This document shows positions 1 to 9,609 of a stretch of DNA of 64,000 nucleotides, one piece after another. This DNA is from Cylindrotheca closterium. Its lineage: Eukaryota > Bacillariophyta > Bacillariophyceae > Bacillariales > Bacillariaceae. The translations under genes and the position numbers were made by a program. The notes under the pieces were generated by a model. That model worked only from the letters and a program-made list of their open reading frames with translations, did not search any database and had not been told where the DNA came from. The DNA lies in NCBI GenBank assembly GCA_933822405.4, contig CAKOGP040001792.1:310001-374000 (forward strand), given 5' to 3'. Position 1 is the stretch's first letter. Each line of letters starts with the position of its first letter.

Positions 1-175
1 TGTTGCCTGCTTGGTTGATTCTTCCAAACGGCAACAAGATGGATCTATGACTTTAGCCAAGAAGTACTTCAATAGGCCCTTTAGAATAAATCCAAGCATA
101 TCATATCTTGCAATAAATAAGTATAAAATACCGGAACATCATCCTATACCCTCATTGCACCCGTCATCTTTATTC

Positions 176-2053
176 ATGTCGAGTCCCAACAAAGGTCCCC
201 GCCGCGCTCTCGTTATAGGAGCAGGGCCCTCTGGCCTTGTGACAGCCAAATATCTCCTTGCGGATGTGAATAACACTACCACTGTCGTCGTGTTGGAAGC
301 CTCCCATCAAATTGGAGGTACCTTTGTCAACAAGGTCTATGACAATACTCGATTGGTGTCTTCCAAATATCTGACAGCCTTTTCGGACCATCGAATGCCA
401 GAAGCATATCCCAATCACCCATCCGCAGATCAATATGTCCAGTATCTAGAGTCCTATTGCGATCGATTCGATATCACCCAGCACATTCGATTTCAATGCC
501 AAGTCATTTCCGTTCAAGACGACAATAATAACAATGCTAGTAGTAGGGGAAAGACCACGGACGAGAATGATGTCATGACAATACAAGATACGAATGGATA
601 CATTGTCCAATACAAGGATTTTCGAGAGAGCAGCAGCAGTAGCAGCAGCAGTAATGACCAAGAACAAGGAAAGATTGTGACGGAGCATTTTGATTTGGTG
701 GCCGTATGTTCGGGACTCCACAATGTCCCAAACATTCCAAAATTGCCAAATCAGCAAGCCTTTCAGGGGACCATTCTTCACTCTTCTCAATACCAGGAAC
801 CTTCCATCTTTGACAATCAAAGAGTCTTGGTGTGCGGATCGGGAGAAACGGCCATGGACATTTGCTACCGGGCCGTGCAAAACAAGAATTGTCAGTCGGT
901 CGCCATGAATGTCCGTCGAGGCTTTTTGTCCATTCCCCATACCTTGCCCAACGATCGGCCGCTGGACGTCTTTATCACAAATTGGTTGGAACATAGTCAC
1001 GAGCATCCTTGGGTCCATGCCTTACGGCTCCGCTGGTGGTTGTCCACCTTGGTCACTCGCACCTTTTTGTTGGCCACTGGTTCGTCCGTGGGATTCAATC
1101 AGTGGGCGTGCGAGACCAAACCCATCAAACGTGGGTATCATATCATCAACAAGAGTCATGCGGCAATGGCACATATGAATGTTCCAATCAAACGCCAATG
1201 GGGATGGTGGGGACAATTCTGGTTGTGGGTTTACGGCGAAACACATCTCAAGCCAATCACAACCTTTCACAGGACGGCCATTGCTAGGATTGACGACAAT
1301 GGAAAGACAGTTCATTTTGAAGATGGTCGAAGTGTGGATGTGGATACTATAGTTTTGGCCACTGGATATCGACAATCCTTTCCGTTTCTGGACAAGACTA
1401 CTATGATCCAACAGAGCATGATGACAAGCAACGATCCTTGTATGGAAAAGAACAACAAGCCCAACACCTACCGACTAGACGAAGATCCTCTTCCATCGGA
1501 GCATTTTATTGTCAGCAACGAACGACCACATTTGGGATTCATTGGCTTTGTCCGACCCAATGTAGGCGCGATACCACCCATGAGCGAGCTTCAAGTCATG
1601 TGGTGGTTGGAAAAATTAAAGGGAAATCTAACGAATCCGACATTGTATCAGAGACCATCCACGCCGTCCTACATGGTCTTGGGACAAAAGTATCCGTATG
1701 GTGTCGACTATGGCAACTACATGCATCGTGTCGCGGAGGATATTGGATCCGCACCAACCTTGTCCATGCTTTGGCGGTCCAATCATCCACTACGTGCTCT
1801 CTATACCTATTGTCAAGGCCAAGCATACATTGGCATCTTTCGGCTGCAAGGTCCGTATGCTTCAAAGACATGTTGGAATATTTTCGACAATGAGCTCTGG
1901 GAGGTCTGTCTTGATCGTGGATGGGCCGAAAACTTTGGACTGGCATCCATAACTGGCCTCTCGCTAATCATGAATGTTGTCGTATGTGGATTGGAAGCAG
2001 CATTCTCGCTGGTCACATTGAGGCCACCGAGGCTCTTTAGTAGATATGGTTAG
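176..2053 (+). CDS. Flavin-containing monooxygenase-like protein
   Basis: Predicted FAD/NADPH-dependent monooxygenase (FMO family), 625 aa from the ATG at 176. The frame stays open further upstream, but that stretch is AT-rich and lacks domain similarity, so this start was chosen. The N-terminal FAD Rossmann motif GAGPSG is at residues 15-20. The FMO identifying motif FxGxxxHxxxY is at 196-206. A second dinucleotide-binding motif, GSGETAMD, starts at 221, and an ATGY motif follows at about 395. Residues 150-160 are a polyserine run from an AGC microsatellite, probably a surface loop. The extreme C-terminus is hydrophobic and may anchor the protein in a membrane, as in ER FMOs. The substrate (N-, S- or Baeyer-Villiger-type) cannot be told. 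Single exon. Family call is firm, substrate unknown. Confidence 0.82.
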   Translation: MSSPNKGPRRALVIGAGPSGLVTAKYLLADVNNTTTVVVLEASHQIGGTFVNKVYDNTRLVSSKYLTAFSDHRMPEAYPNHPSADQYVQYLESYCDRFDITQHIRFQCQVISVQDDNNNNASSRGKTTDENDVMTIQDTNGYIVQYKDFRESSSSSSSSNDQEQGKIVTEHFDLVAVCSGLHNVPNIPKLPNQQAFQGTILHSSQYQEPSIFDNQRVLVCGSGETAMDICYRAVQNKNCQSVAMNVRRGFLSIPHTLPNDRPLDVFITNWLEHSHEHPWVHALRLRWWLSTLVTRTFLLATGSSVGFNQWACETKPIKRGYHIINKSHAAMAHMNVPIKRQWGWWGQFWLWVYGETHLKPITTFHRTAIARIDDNGKTVHFEDGRSVDVDTIVLATGYRQSFPFLDKTTMIQQSMMTSNDPCMEKNNKPNTYRLDEDPLPSEHFIVSNERPHLGFIGFVRPNVGAIPPMSELQVMWWLEKLKGNLTNPTLYQRPSTPSYMVLGQKYPYGVDYGNYMHRVAEDIGSAPTLSMLWRSNHPLRALYTYCQGQAYIGIFRLQGPYASKTCWNIFDNELWEVCLDRGWAENFGLASITGLSLIMNVVVCGLEAAFSLVTLRPPRLFSRYG

Positions 2054-2406
2054 GTAGCTAGCTAGCTCCCAACGAGCAATAGTATACAAGTAAGTAAAGC
2101 AGTAATATAGAAATGTATTGTAGTATATCAGATTTGCTGTTACTTGCCATACAGTCCGAAACTAGAATATCATGTCGATGGAATATTTTTAAGATCTACT
2201 GTAGTATCCTATTCTGGACATCTAGTTTTTCTTGTCTCATGCCCACTTCTCGCGACGCTTGTATAAAAGAGTATTCGCACTGGAACATAACATGCACGGA
2301 TGACGAAAGAGCAGTCTGCGTCTCGGCAAACATATAAAATGCTTGTAATCAAGTCTCATTGATGACTGCCAGCCGATTCCAAGTCACATTCCAATGAGGC
2401 GCTGAC
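2054..2406. other. Intergenic, convergent 3' flanks
   Basis: No gene is supported here. The stretch lies between two convergent genes, starts with a short TAGC tandem (about 2055-2067), and is AT-rich, so it probably holds the 3' untranslated regions of both. Confidence 0.5.
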
Positions 2407-3034
2407 CTAGTTCCGCTCATATGCCGCTGCATTTGGATCCCCTTTTCTTTCTCCAAACGCGCCATTCATAGCTTCTTGGATTCCTTCCCTGGCTTCCTCG
2501 AGGGTCATGCGGTGCTTGATCCAAAACTTGGTTTCCATGTGAAGAACTGGAATGTCGTATTTGTATTTGTCAAACCACTCTTTGTGCTCTGAGTCTGTAA
2601 TGTCTATCTGGTCCAGATTATGAGGAAACTCTTCTCGAACTTGGATCAAAACATCCTATGGAAGGCAATGAGGCCAATATTGTGAGTATCAAATCATGGG
2701 AAGAATGATCCATTTCGCAATCGCAATCCATCGCACCTTCACTTTGTCACATAACGTGCAACCTAACAAGAACAATCCAATGGTTTAGACGAATGGAATT
2801 CTATCGTGAGGAAACGGTTGCTCACGTACCTTCTTTCGTAAACAAACGCACGGTGGGCGAGTCGTCTTTGGCATCGGCAGTGTAAACATTTCCTGTGACG
2901 CTTGCAAAACATCGACTGTTACTCCATGCTCCTATCGGGGCCCGTGTATTGGGTCGAACGAGGAATGCATTAGCTGATGGGAGCGCCCGTATACAAGCTG
3001 CGAGAAAGACCATGGCAAGATGTAGATTTCTCAT
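2407..3034 (-). CDS. Plastid-type glutaredoxin-like protein (DUF836/C5orf63 family), 3 exons
   Basis: Exons on the minus strand are 3034-2830, 2762-2737 and 2655-2407, all with GT..AG introns (67 and 81 bp). The N-terminus (from the ATG at 3034) is a signal peptide whose cleavage region reads SANAF, matching the diatom ASAF plastid-import signal, so a stromal location is inferred. The mature part is a thioredoxin-fold domain. A beta strand leads into the redox motif CTLC, encoded entirely by the 26-nt middle exon. A helix follows, then a conserved cis-Pro region (IPVLH). This matches glutaredoxin-like proteins of the DUF836 family, which are about 80-110 residues. Such proteins act as thiol oxidoreductases; the partner is unknown. 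An upstream in-frame TTG was rejected as a start. Confidence 0.75.
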
Positions 3035-3230
3035 ACCTTCCAAGCCAGACTTTACTCGAATGCCTTGTGTTGTGGTTATATATTATAGGCGGTGATTTAT
3101 TGTTGAGGGTCGTGAGTGACATCAGCTAGTGAAGGACTAGAGAAGTCCCGCTTTGACGAGGAACCTTCTCCAAAGCCTCGAACAGTGTGTGTACATAGTA
3201 GCAGGAATTAATAGCAGGTATTTAGGAAGT

Positions 3231-5815
3231 TCAAATTCCAAAGGCAAGTGCACGAAGTTCGTCTCGTTCTTTCTTTTTGTTTTTCTTCTTCCCTCCATTT
3301 TGCCCTTCTTGCTGCTGCTGTTGCTGTGCTGGAACCTTTTTCTTTTGTTGCTTGGCCATAAATTTTGTGGCAGTTCCACCCTGTGGACCTTGCGAGGCAA
3401 CAGCTGAAGCGACTGAACCAGGAGTTGCTTTGGTCTTTGTAACTGTCGATTTCCCGGCTGCGCCCCAGGCATTGTTCTTTTTCGATGGAACGGCGTTGGG
3501 GATTGTCGCAGGTCTCATTGCTGGTGGTGCAACCATTCGTTGGGTTGTTTTGGCTTGTGGAGGTGGCTTGCGGATACTGTTGTTCGTTCCACCTCCGCCC
3601 CAACTAGAAGCTGGAGCTGCATTTCCTATTTGCACCAAGTTGCTTTGTTCCTTGTGTTTTAGACTGGTCATGTACGACAGCGCTCGTTGTGAGACCAGTG
3701 CATTCGGGCATGATTCGATTAGTGATGGCAAATAGGACCAGAAATCAGCATCGTCATAACCTTTGTCAAAGAGCGACGCTGATTGATCGACGTAACCTTC
3801 TGGTGCGAGCTGACCCTCAGCGAATTCTCGGGTCATTCTTTTTAACTGTTTGAATTTCTTTTGTCCCAAAGACACCTTCATATCTTCAATAGTAACTACC
3901 GCGGACTGACTGGGTTCCTGCAGTACATTGACCATTGCTTGATGTGACGATGAGGGTGTCTCGGCATTTCCTAGCATCTTGTCTCGTACTGATTTCTTTT
4001 TGGAGGAACTAGCACTTTGTGGTGGTGATGGAAAGTCGGCCATACTGGACGGGGAAGGAGCCGCTCTTTGTGTCTGTTTCTTCCCTACATGGTTGGAACC
4101 TGGCATGGCAGGAAAAGCACTTGCAGACGCCTGGAGCCTGTTGGACATTGTTTTGGCACCGCCGGGCATGGACGGGAAATCTGAGGCACTGTTCAATGCG
4201 GGATAGTTGGCCGTTTGTACCTTTTGATTATTCCTCTTGGAATAGGCATTGGCAGCAGCATATGGCGCTGGCCGAGTGGCTCCACCTAATGATGGAAAGT
4301 TATCCGCCGACAAATTGGCTTGTTTATTCACCGACGTTCGAGGAGAAGAAGCAAAGCCAGGAGCAGAGGTAGGAGCCCGCAACCGAGTGGCTGCTGAGCC
4401 GTAGGAGGGAGCAGATACTGATGTTTGCATGGCTGCAAAAGTACTCCGTGCAGCGCCTACGTTGCCCCGAATCGCTTTCTTCTTGGCGTTGGCCTTTGCA
4501 TTGGCGGCAGTTGGAAGTGATGGATAATCTTCTACAGTGACCTTTCCAGCATTCTTTCTCCGCCCCCCTTGCAACCGCTGTGCCGTCGTATCCGAAGCCC
4601 ATCCTACCAATGGGGCAGAGGACCCCGCAGGAGCATTGGCAGCCTGAAGCGAGGGAAAGGATTCCACTTGATCCCGAGCCGCTTGTTCCTCTCGCATCGT
4701 AGCGGCTTGAGCTCGCAATTCTTCTGTTCGTTGAACGTGCTGGGGGTGCAATTCGTTGTTACCATTTGAAGGTCTATTGGGCAAGGCATCTGGGACAAAT
4801 GCTTGGCCATCCAGTCCATAATTAAAGTCTGATTCACTGGGTGTCTCCTGCTGTGCACCGACACCACTGCCATCGTATCCAGCCCGTCGAGTCTGAAACT
4901 CCACCGTAATCTTGGTGGAACCAGTGGAAGAAGCTCCATGAATTTGCATTTCGTGGGCTCGCAGATCAATTTCGTTTTCAAACACCATAAATCGAGCTGC
5001 CAAACAGTTGGGATGATGACATAAAAAGTGTTGCTGGTCAAAATGCTTCTCGAGCGATTTGTAATTCTTGAAAAATTGGTTTTCCAATCCAATCTTTTTG
5101 CTACAGAAGAAAAAAAAGGTGATAAGCCAACACAATTTGAAATAGTAGCCGATGCACAGCAGTAAGATTGTACTTACCAAATGTGACACTCGTAATGCTC
5201 CTTGTGTAAATGCTGATGCAAGTTAGCCAGATCGTAGAAGCGTTTCGGCTTGCAAAACTCACACACAGGGTGACCATAGAATCCAGAATCCGGTCCGTCT
5301 CCAGTCTTCAAGTGGTTTTGAAGCTGAGACGGAGTAAATCTTGGCAAACACGTAACAAAATCACGTTTGTTTTCCACGCATAAGTTACACAAAGCCATTC
5401 GATGATCCTTTCGCAAGTGCTCCTGAAGTATTTTAAGGGGCGCCTTCTTGGCGCTGGGTCCCTCATCGGCTGAAAAGGAGCATACTTTGCATCCATATCC
5501 AAACAGGGGTTGAATTTCCGACTCGAAATAGGTGGATTCAAAATGGATCCCTACATCTTCTCGATAGATAAATCCAGCCCCGAGTTCGTCTCCCCAAATA
5601 GGATACTCATCATAAAGTTTCTCCTTATGGCTATCGACGACCATAGTTTCATTGGGAGCCTTACAGATGGGACATTTCTTATCATCGTGCAATTGACGCA
5701 TCCGCAGGTGACACCGTCCGCAGATATCATTGTGATTGCATGGAGTTTTCCCGCGAGTTGTCAGCGCAGAAAAGCAGATGAGACAGTTTGTTTCTGAATT
5801 TTTGGCTGACTCCAT
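3231..5815 (-). CDS. ZNF598: ZNF598/Hel2-type RING-C2H2 E3 ubiquitin ligase, 2 exons
   Basis: Exons are 5815-5178 and 5100-3231, with a 77-bp GT..AG intron that splits a zinc-finger cysteine codon. The product is 835 aa. It has an N-terminal RING (Cys/His ligands between residues 11 and 51), then several C2H2 fingers with the CHICKK..CHHPNC spacing typical of ZNF598/Hel2. A long low-complexity middle follows with repeated FPSL/YPSL/FPAM short motifs, and the C-terminus is Gln- and Lys-rich. The family ubiquitinates 40S ribosomal proteins on collided ribosomes and starts ribosome-associated quality control in the cytosol. The same order of domains and the recurrent F-P-S-L motif make the assignment strong. 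It is divergent from the secreted protein gene starting at 6152, with about 340 bp between them. Confidence 0.87.
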
Positions 5816-6151
5816 AATGTCTGCTTCACCGGTGACTTAGTTGGGAAATGGTTTGCAGAGTTGATTCTTCAGTGGTTTGTGCGGTGATGGACAGTCTCCC
5901 TCGTCAGCTGACGAAACGTGGAAAGGGGCAAACGTGCGGACCTATGACACCCGCCTCCCGCTTGAATTTTCCACCCGCCACGGTTGAAGTCAAAGTGGTC
6001 GGATTGAGAAATTCGAAAATCGCCAAATCGCCAACTTTTGTCAGACAACCTTCACAAATTCACCAAATTGGGCATCTTTCCTTCATTGAGGCTAGTAGAG
6101 TACAGAAGACTTTCAAACTCCGGCAAAAACCTAACCAGCAATTGCATCGAT

Positions 6152-6886
6152 ATGACAGCTTATCACCAAGCCTTGGCAATCTGCATGGCGCTTCTTGCAA
6201 CCGCCACCACAACGACGATGGCCCAACAAGCTCAACCAGTCGCAATAATGCCAGCCGAATCATTTTTAAATTCCAAAATTCCCTTTCCTGGAGTTCGATT
6301 TCAACAATACCGATGGCTCTCCGACGAAGACCGCCAAAAAGTCCTAGATGCAGGATATACCCCAGAAGAGTGGGATCAACCCACACTAGCAGTTTCGGAA
6401 AGCGTTCCATTCTCCGATTTGGGTATCCTACAACCCAAGATTACTGCTCTGGGACTGACTCAAGAGCAGTGGGACTGCTACGTGAATAACTACTCTGGCT
6501 ACAAATGGAGCCAATTGAGCAGCGAATTGCAAATCCACGCCATCGCATTGGGATGGACTCCCAATACCTGGGCCAACCGAGCGACCAGCAAACCAGACAT
6601 CTTTCGCAACTTTTGGGACGAGCTCTCGGATCCAATCAAAAAGACGGCAGGGGAATTCTGTTACTTTGAAAACACTTGGAATGAAGACAATTTGCGGTAT
6701 TGGACGACGGCACCACCATCCGTACATACTACCCAAGCGCCCACCAAGCCACCCACCGCAGCCCCATCCAGGACAATAAGACCAACGATCGCTCCAATAG
6801 CATTGGCTTCGACCTCTCCATCCTTATCCATAGGCTTGGAACTTCTTCTCGTTGTCGGAACGGCAGCTACTTTTATGATGGTGTAA
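6152..6886 (+). CDS. Secreted, possibly GPI-anchored protein with Trp-rich tandem repeats
   Basis: Predicted 244-aa secretory protein, start chosen at the ATG at 6152 because a clean signal peptide follows (about residues 1-25, ending in Thr/Ala). The mature part holds at least three degenerate repeats of about 25-45 residues. Their pattern is Y-x-W-x-x-L-S-x-E..A..LGYT..xW(D/N), for instance around residues 50-75, 125-150 and 165-185. A Thr/Pro-rich linker follows, then a hydrophobic C-terminal tail of about 20 residues ending in MMV, as in GPI-anchor signals. I do not recognise a named family. A wall or surface role is inference only. Single exon; the open frame extends upstream to 6038 but without signal-peptide character. 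Confidence 0.65.
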   Translation: MTAYHQALAICMALLATATTTTMAQQAQPVAIMPAESFLNSKIPFPGVRFQQYRWLSDEDRQKVLDAGYTPEEWDQPTLAVSESVPFSDLGILQPKITALGLTQEQWDCYVNNYSGYKWSQLSSELQIHAIALGWTPNTWANRATSKPDIFRNFWDELSDPIKKTAGEFCYFENTWNEDNLRYWTTAPPSVHTTQAPTKPPTAAPSRTIRPTIAPIALASTSPSLSIGLELLLVVGTAATFMMV

Positions 6887-7064
6887 AGCTATTTGTTGAG
6901 AAGCTTCAATGGGCGAAGGGGAAGGACAATTCAACAAGAAAGGGGAAGTGCAGGGTAACAATGTTGGCAACAGACAGCCAGGGTAGGGGCAAAAGCAGTG
7001 CAACACAATCTTAAAATAAAGCGAACGAAAAGATATTAGTAGTATTATACTCTTATATGCTAGG

Positions 7065-8114
7065 CTATCGTTCTTCTGGTTCCATCCGGTTCTTGAGTCG
7101 CTGATAGGTATCTTGATCTCCCGTTTTGTATGCATGTGCCATTTGTGCTTGTAACTTGGCTTTGTGTTTCATTTCTTCAACCTTTTCCTTGCTCATGAGA
7201 CTGCGGGCAAACGTCTGCTCCTCCTGTAGTTTGGCTTTTGCCTTTTTCATCATTGCTTCGCGATGCAACAATTCATCCTTTTGAACCGTGGAGGAAACAT
7301 TGGACATGGCCTTTTCCTTGTTCTTTTGGTACTCTTCCATTTCCCACTTGTCATAGTTGTAGTACTTGATGTGCGGGAAGGTTGCTGTATTGAAATCTTC
7401 CATGTACTCCTTGTAGTATTCTTGCAACTCCCACTTAGGGCCAGAGAAGGATGGTACCCCCTTGACTTCTTCCAGCCATACTGTAAAGCTCCGCTGCGTT
7501 GCTTCCTTGTGGAAATCAGACGATTTCAAAATGCCATATTTTCCAAAGGTGGGCAAACCATCGTCTTGTGGAGGTTTGTTGCTGCTATTGCTCTTGGAAG
7601 ACTTTCGATCCTTTTTCTTCGTTTTCTTGTCCTTTCGACTTCGTTTGCGACTCCTTCTCTCAGAACCATCATGGGATGATGTCGAGGATGACGATGAATA
7701 ATCGCGACTGCGACGATGCTTTTTTCGTTTTTTGTCACTTTTTCGCCGACGTTTCTTTTTATCATCTCTTGAGCTACTTCGAGAAGAATCGCTTTCATAG
7801 CTGTCACTATCGCTTCCGACACGACCGCTTTTGCGATGCGACGACTTTCGACTGCTCGTTTTTCGTTTGTGTTTGCGACGGCGACTGGAGTCACGGCGAC
7901 GATCATCGTCAGAGACATCGTCCCCAGATCGAGAAGCACTATCATCTCTCCTTCTCCGACTGGTACTTCTGCTACGTTCCTTTCCCTTTTGTCGGCTGTC
8001 AGCTTCATCTGACCTGGATCTGTCTTCCCTTTCCCCAGATTTTCGTTTCTCGTGTGAATCATCATCAGCAGCACGACCACACTTGTCGGTCTCTTTCTTT
8101 CCACTGTCCGCCAT
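7065..8114 (-). CDS. RS-rich nuclear protein with conserved C-terminal domain
   Basis: A 349-aa protein, ATG at 8114. Residues 1-190 are highly charged with many RS, SR, RRR and KKK runs, typical of nuclear splicing-associated or chromatin proteins and of nuclear localisation signals. From about residue 195 there is a compact conserved-looking region. It starts with FGKYGIL, continues with an aromatic segment (FTVWLEEVKG, then YMEDFNTATFP, then KYYNYDKWE), and ends in a long charged helix. The aromatic segment resembles the small domain of plant SCI1-like and related RS-rich proteins, but that is a weak memory-based match. RNA processing is the likely area. Exact function unknown. Single exon, convergent with the gene ending at 6886. 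Confidence 0.7.
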   Translation of the reverse strand: MADSGKKETDKCGRAADDDSHEKRKSGEREDRSRSDEADSRQKGKERSRSTSRRRRDDSASRSGDDVSDDDRRRDSSRRRKHKRKTSSRKSSHRKSGRVGSDSDSYESDSSRSSSRDDKKKRRRKSDKKRKKHRRSRDYSSSSSTSSHDGSERRSRKRSRKDKKTKKKDRKSSKSNSSNKPPQDDGLPTFGKYGILKSSDFHKEATQRSFTVWLEEVKGVPSFSGPKWELQEYYKEYMEDFNTATFPHIKYYNYDKWEMEEYQKNKEKAMSNVSSTVQKDELLHREAMMKKAKAKLQEEQTFARSLMSKEKVEEMKHKAKLQAQMAHAYKTGDQDTYQRLKNRMEPEER

Positions 8115-8320
8115 GACTGTAGTAAGGAAATGGAAAGTGAGGACGTATTATGCTACAGGCAATCGATCTATTGGCTTCGTCTTTTCTTATTATATATTGC
8201 GATGAAGCGAGGACAGACCGCAGTTTGTTCAAATTGAAAATCTTTTCTTTTTTCTTTTTTGTAATATAGTCCTATCTATCTAAGATAGCCTGCTGCCGTC
8301 ACGGCATTGGTCAATTGGAG
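8115..8320. other. Upstream region of the RS-rich gene
   Basis: Intergenic. It should hold the promoter of the minus-strand gene at 8114. Pyrimidine-rich runs of T occur near 8244-8265. No gene is seen. Confidence 0.4.
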
Positions 8321-9052
8321 AAATGGGGGAAACTGTCCAGCCTCCGAGCTTAGCACTATTGGTAGTGTGACCATTTTCATCATTAATACCCATTAGACCT
8401 CTTGGAGTCACCCTTTGGGCCTCCTGTATAGGGTCAATTGCTTGATTCACCCCTAGATTCTGCCACAAGAACAAAAATAACTAATTGTACTATGATAGCA
8501 CTATAGCTAAAATGAAAATACATCACATCATTTTGAGCTGACTGCCCTCTCCAAACTAGTGAGACAGCCACTGCAGCCCATCTCCGCCACCTATTGATCA
8601 CACACAAGCGAGCTGTAAGACTGTTGCTCACCGTTGGCGTCCTTCAAGAAGGCCGGACTAGACTGGCATGAAAACACATTTGTTTGCTTCAAAATACATA
8701 GCATCTGTTCGAGCTCACTCCCCCCTCCAACCTTGTGCGACAGCCGCCACAGCCAAGCGCTGTCATCTAATATACGTCACATAAGAACTTTTTGCAAGTC
8801 AAAGCCTCACCAATCACCTTTTTCATCCTCCAAGAAGGCCAATCTATTGGCATAAAACTCCTGCAGTATTTTGGATATGTCGTACCATTAGCTTTTTTTT
8901 GTGCTAGTGGCAGAATCTAGGGATAAATCAAGCAATTGACCCTATCCAGGAGGCCCAAAGGGTGACTCCAAGAGGTCTGATGGGTTTTTATGATGAAAAT
9001 GGCCACACTATCAAGTGCTAAGGTCGGAGGCTGGACATTTTCCACATGACTG
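8321..9052. mobile_element. Foldback/MITE-like element with about 170-bp inverted arms
   Basis: The left arm, about 8321-8490, matches the reverse complement of about 8882-9052 at roughly 85-90% identity over about 170 bp. Matching landmarks are the GTCCAGCCTCCGA block (8335 region against 9027-9041), the GGGTGACTCCAAGAGG block, and the outward ATTCTGCCAC block. Between the arms are two degenerate direct copies, offset about 177 bp (near 8510-8685 and 8690-8865). They share the GACAGCC and TCAAGAAGGCC/TCCAAGAAGGCC landmarks. No transposase or convincing ORF is present, so this looks like a non-autonomous DNA transposon. Target-site duplications could not be identified with certainty. Confidence 0.7.
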
Positions 9053-9609
9053 GTAGAGTCTTTTTGTGACTGGTGGTGCGCTGTTAAAAACCTGTTTTTC
9101 TAAATTTATACGTGATATTTCTATAAAATAATCCAACGTAGACCGCAGGCACACTGTTCGATTTCTTTGACTACATTGTGTTACAGACGGACAAAGGCCG
9201 AACAGCCTTCGACCGTCAAAAGTTGTTGTCGATGCGCCGAGGCAATGATGCCCAGTTTATCGACTGAGATTGAATTCACCCACTTGTGTCGTGGTAATTC
9301 AATTTTTCTCAGTAATACCGCACACGGGATTTCTGAGATTGGTCGAACGAATCGAGTCTATTACTCGATCAGTTCGACCCGCTTCACACCACAACCCACC
9401 AGCTAGCTACACACCAAGACAAAATACTACGAACACACACACGGAGGACTGGCGGATGTGCTGTGTACCGTAGTCGCGGTTTTGGCTCATTTCACTTCAC
9501 GTCAGCCAGTCATCAAGATGAAGACATAATTATTTGTGCCAGAACGAGGCGAAAGAAAAAACTGAATTACTCTCGAAGTGAACGACAAGGTACAGTACAA
9601 TCCAAAACG
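9053..9609. promoter_or_regulatory. Putative promoter and 5' leader of the NXPE-like gene
   Basis: No supported gene. The stretch sits between the foldback element and the ATG at 9610. An AT-rich stretch at about 9100-9130 is followed by GC-richer DNA. A TGACGT-type (CRE-like) core is present in reverse orientation near 9497. Only position and composition support this call. Confidence 0.3.

Noticed and set aside
446..1018. 190-aa ORF antisense to the monooxygenase
   Set aside because: It lies wholly within the coding strand of a clear FMO gene; its composition is a mirror of that gene and no domain is seen.
7499..8116. 205-aa plus-strand ORF rich in Cys, Phe and His
   Set aside because: Antisense of the RS-rich gene; codons for Arg and Ser read backwards give this composition.
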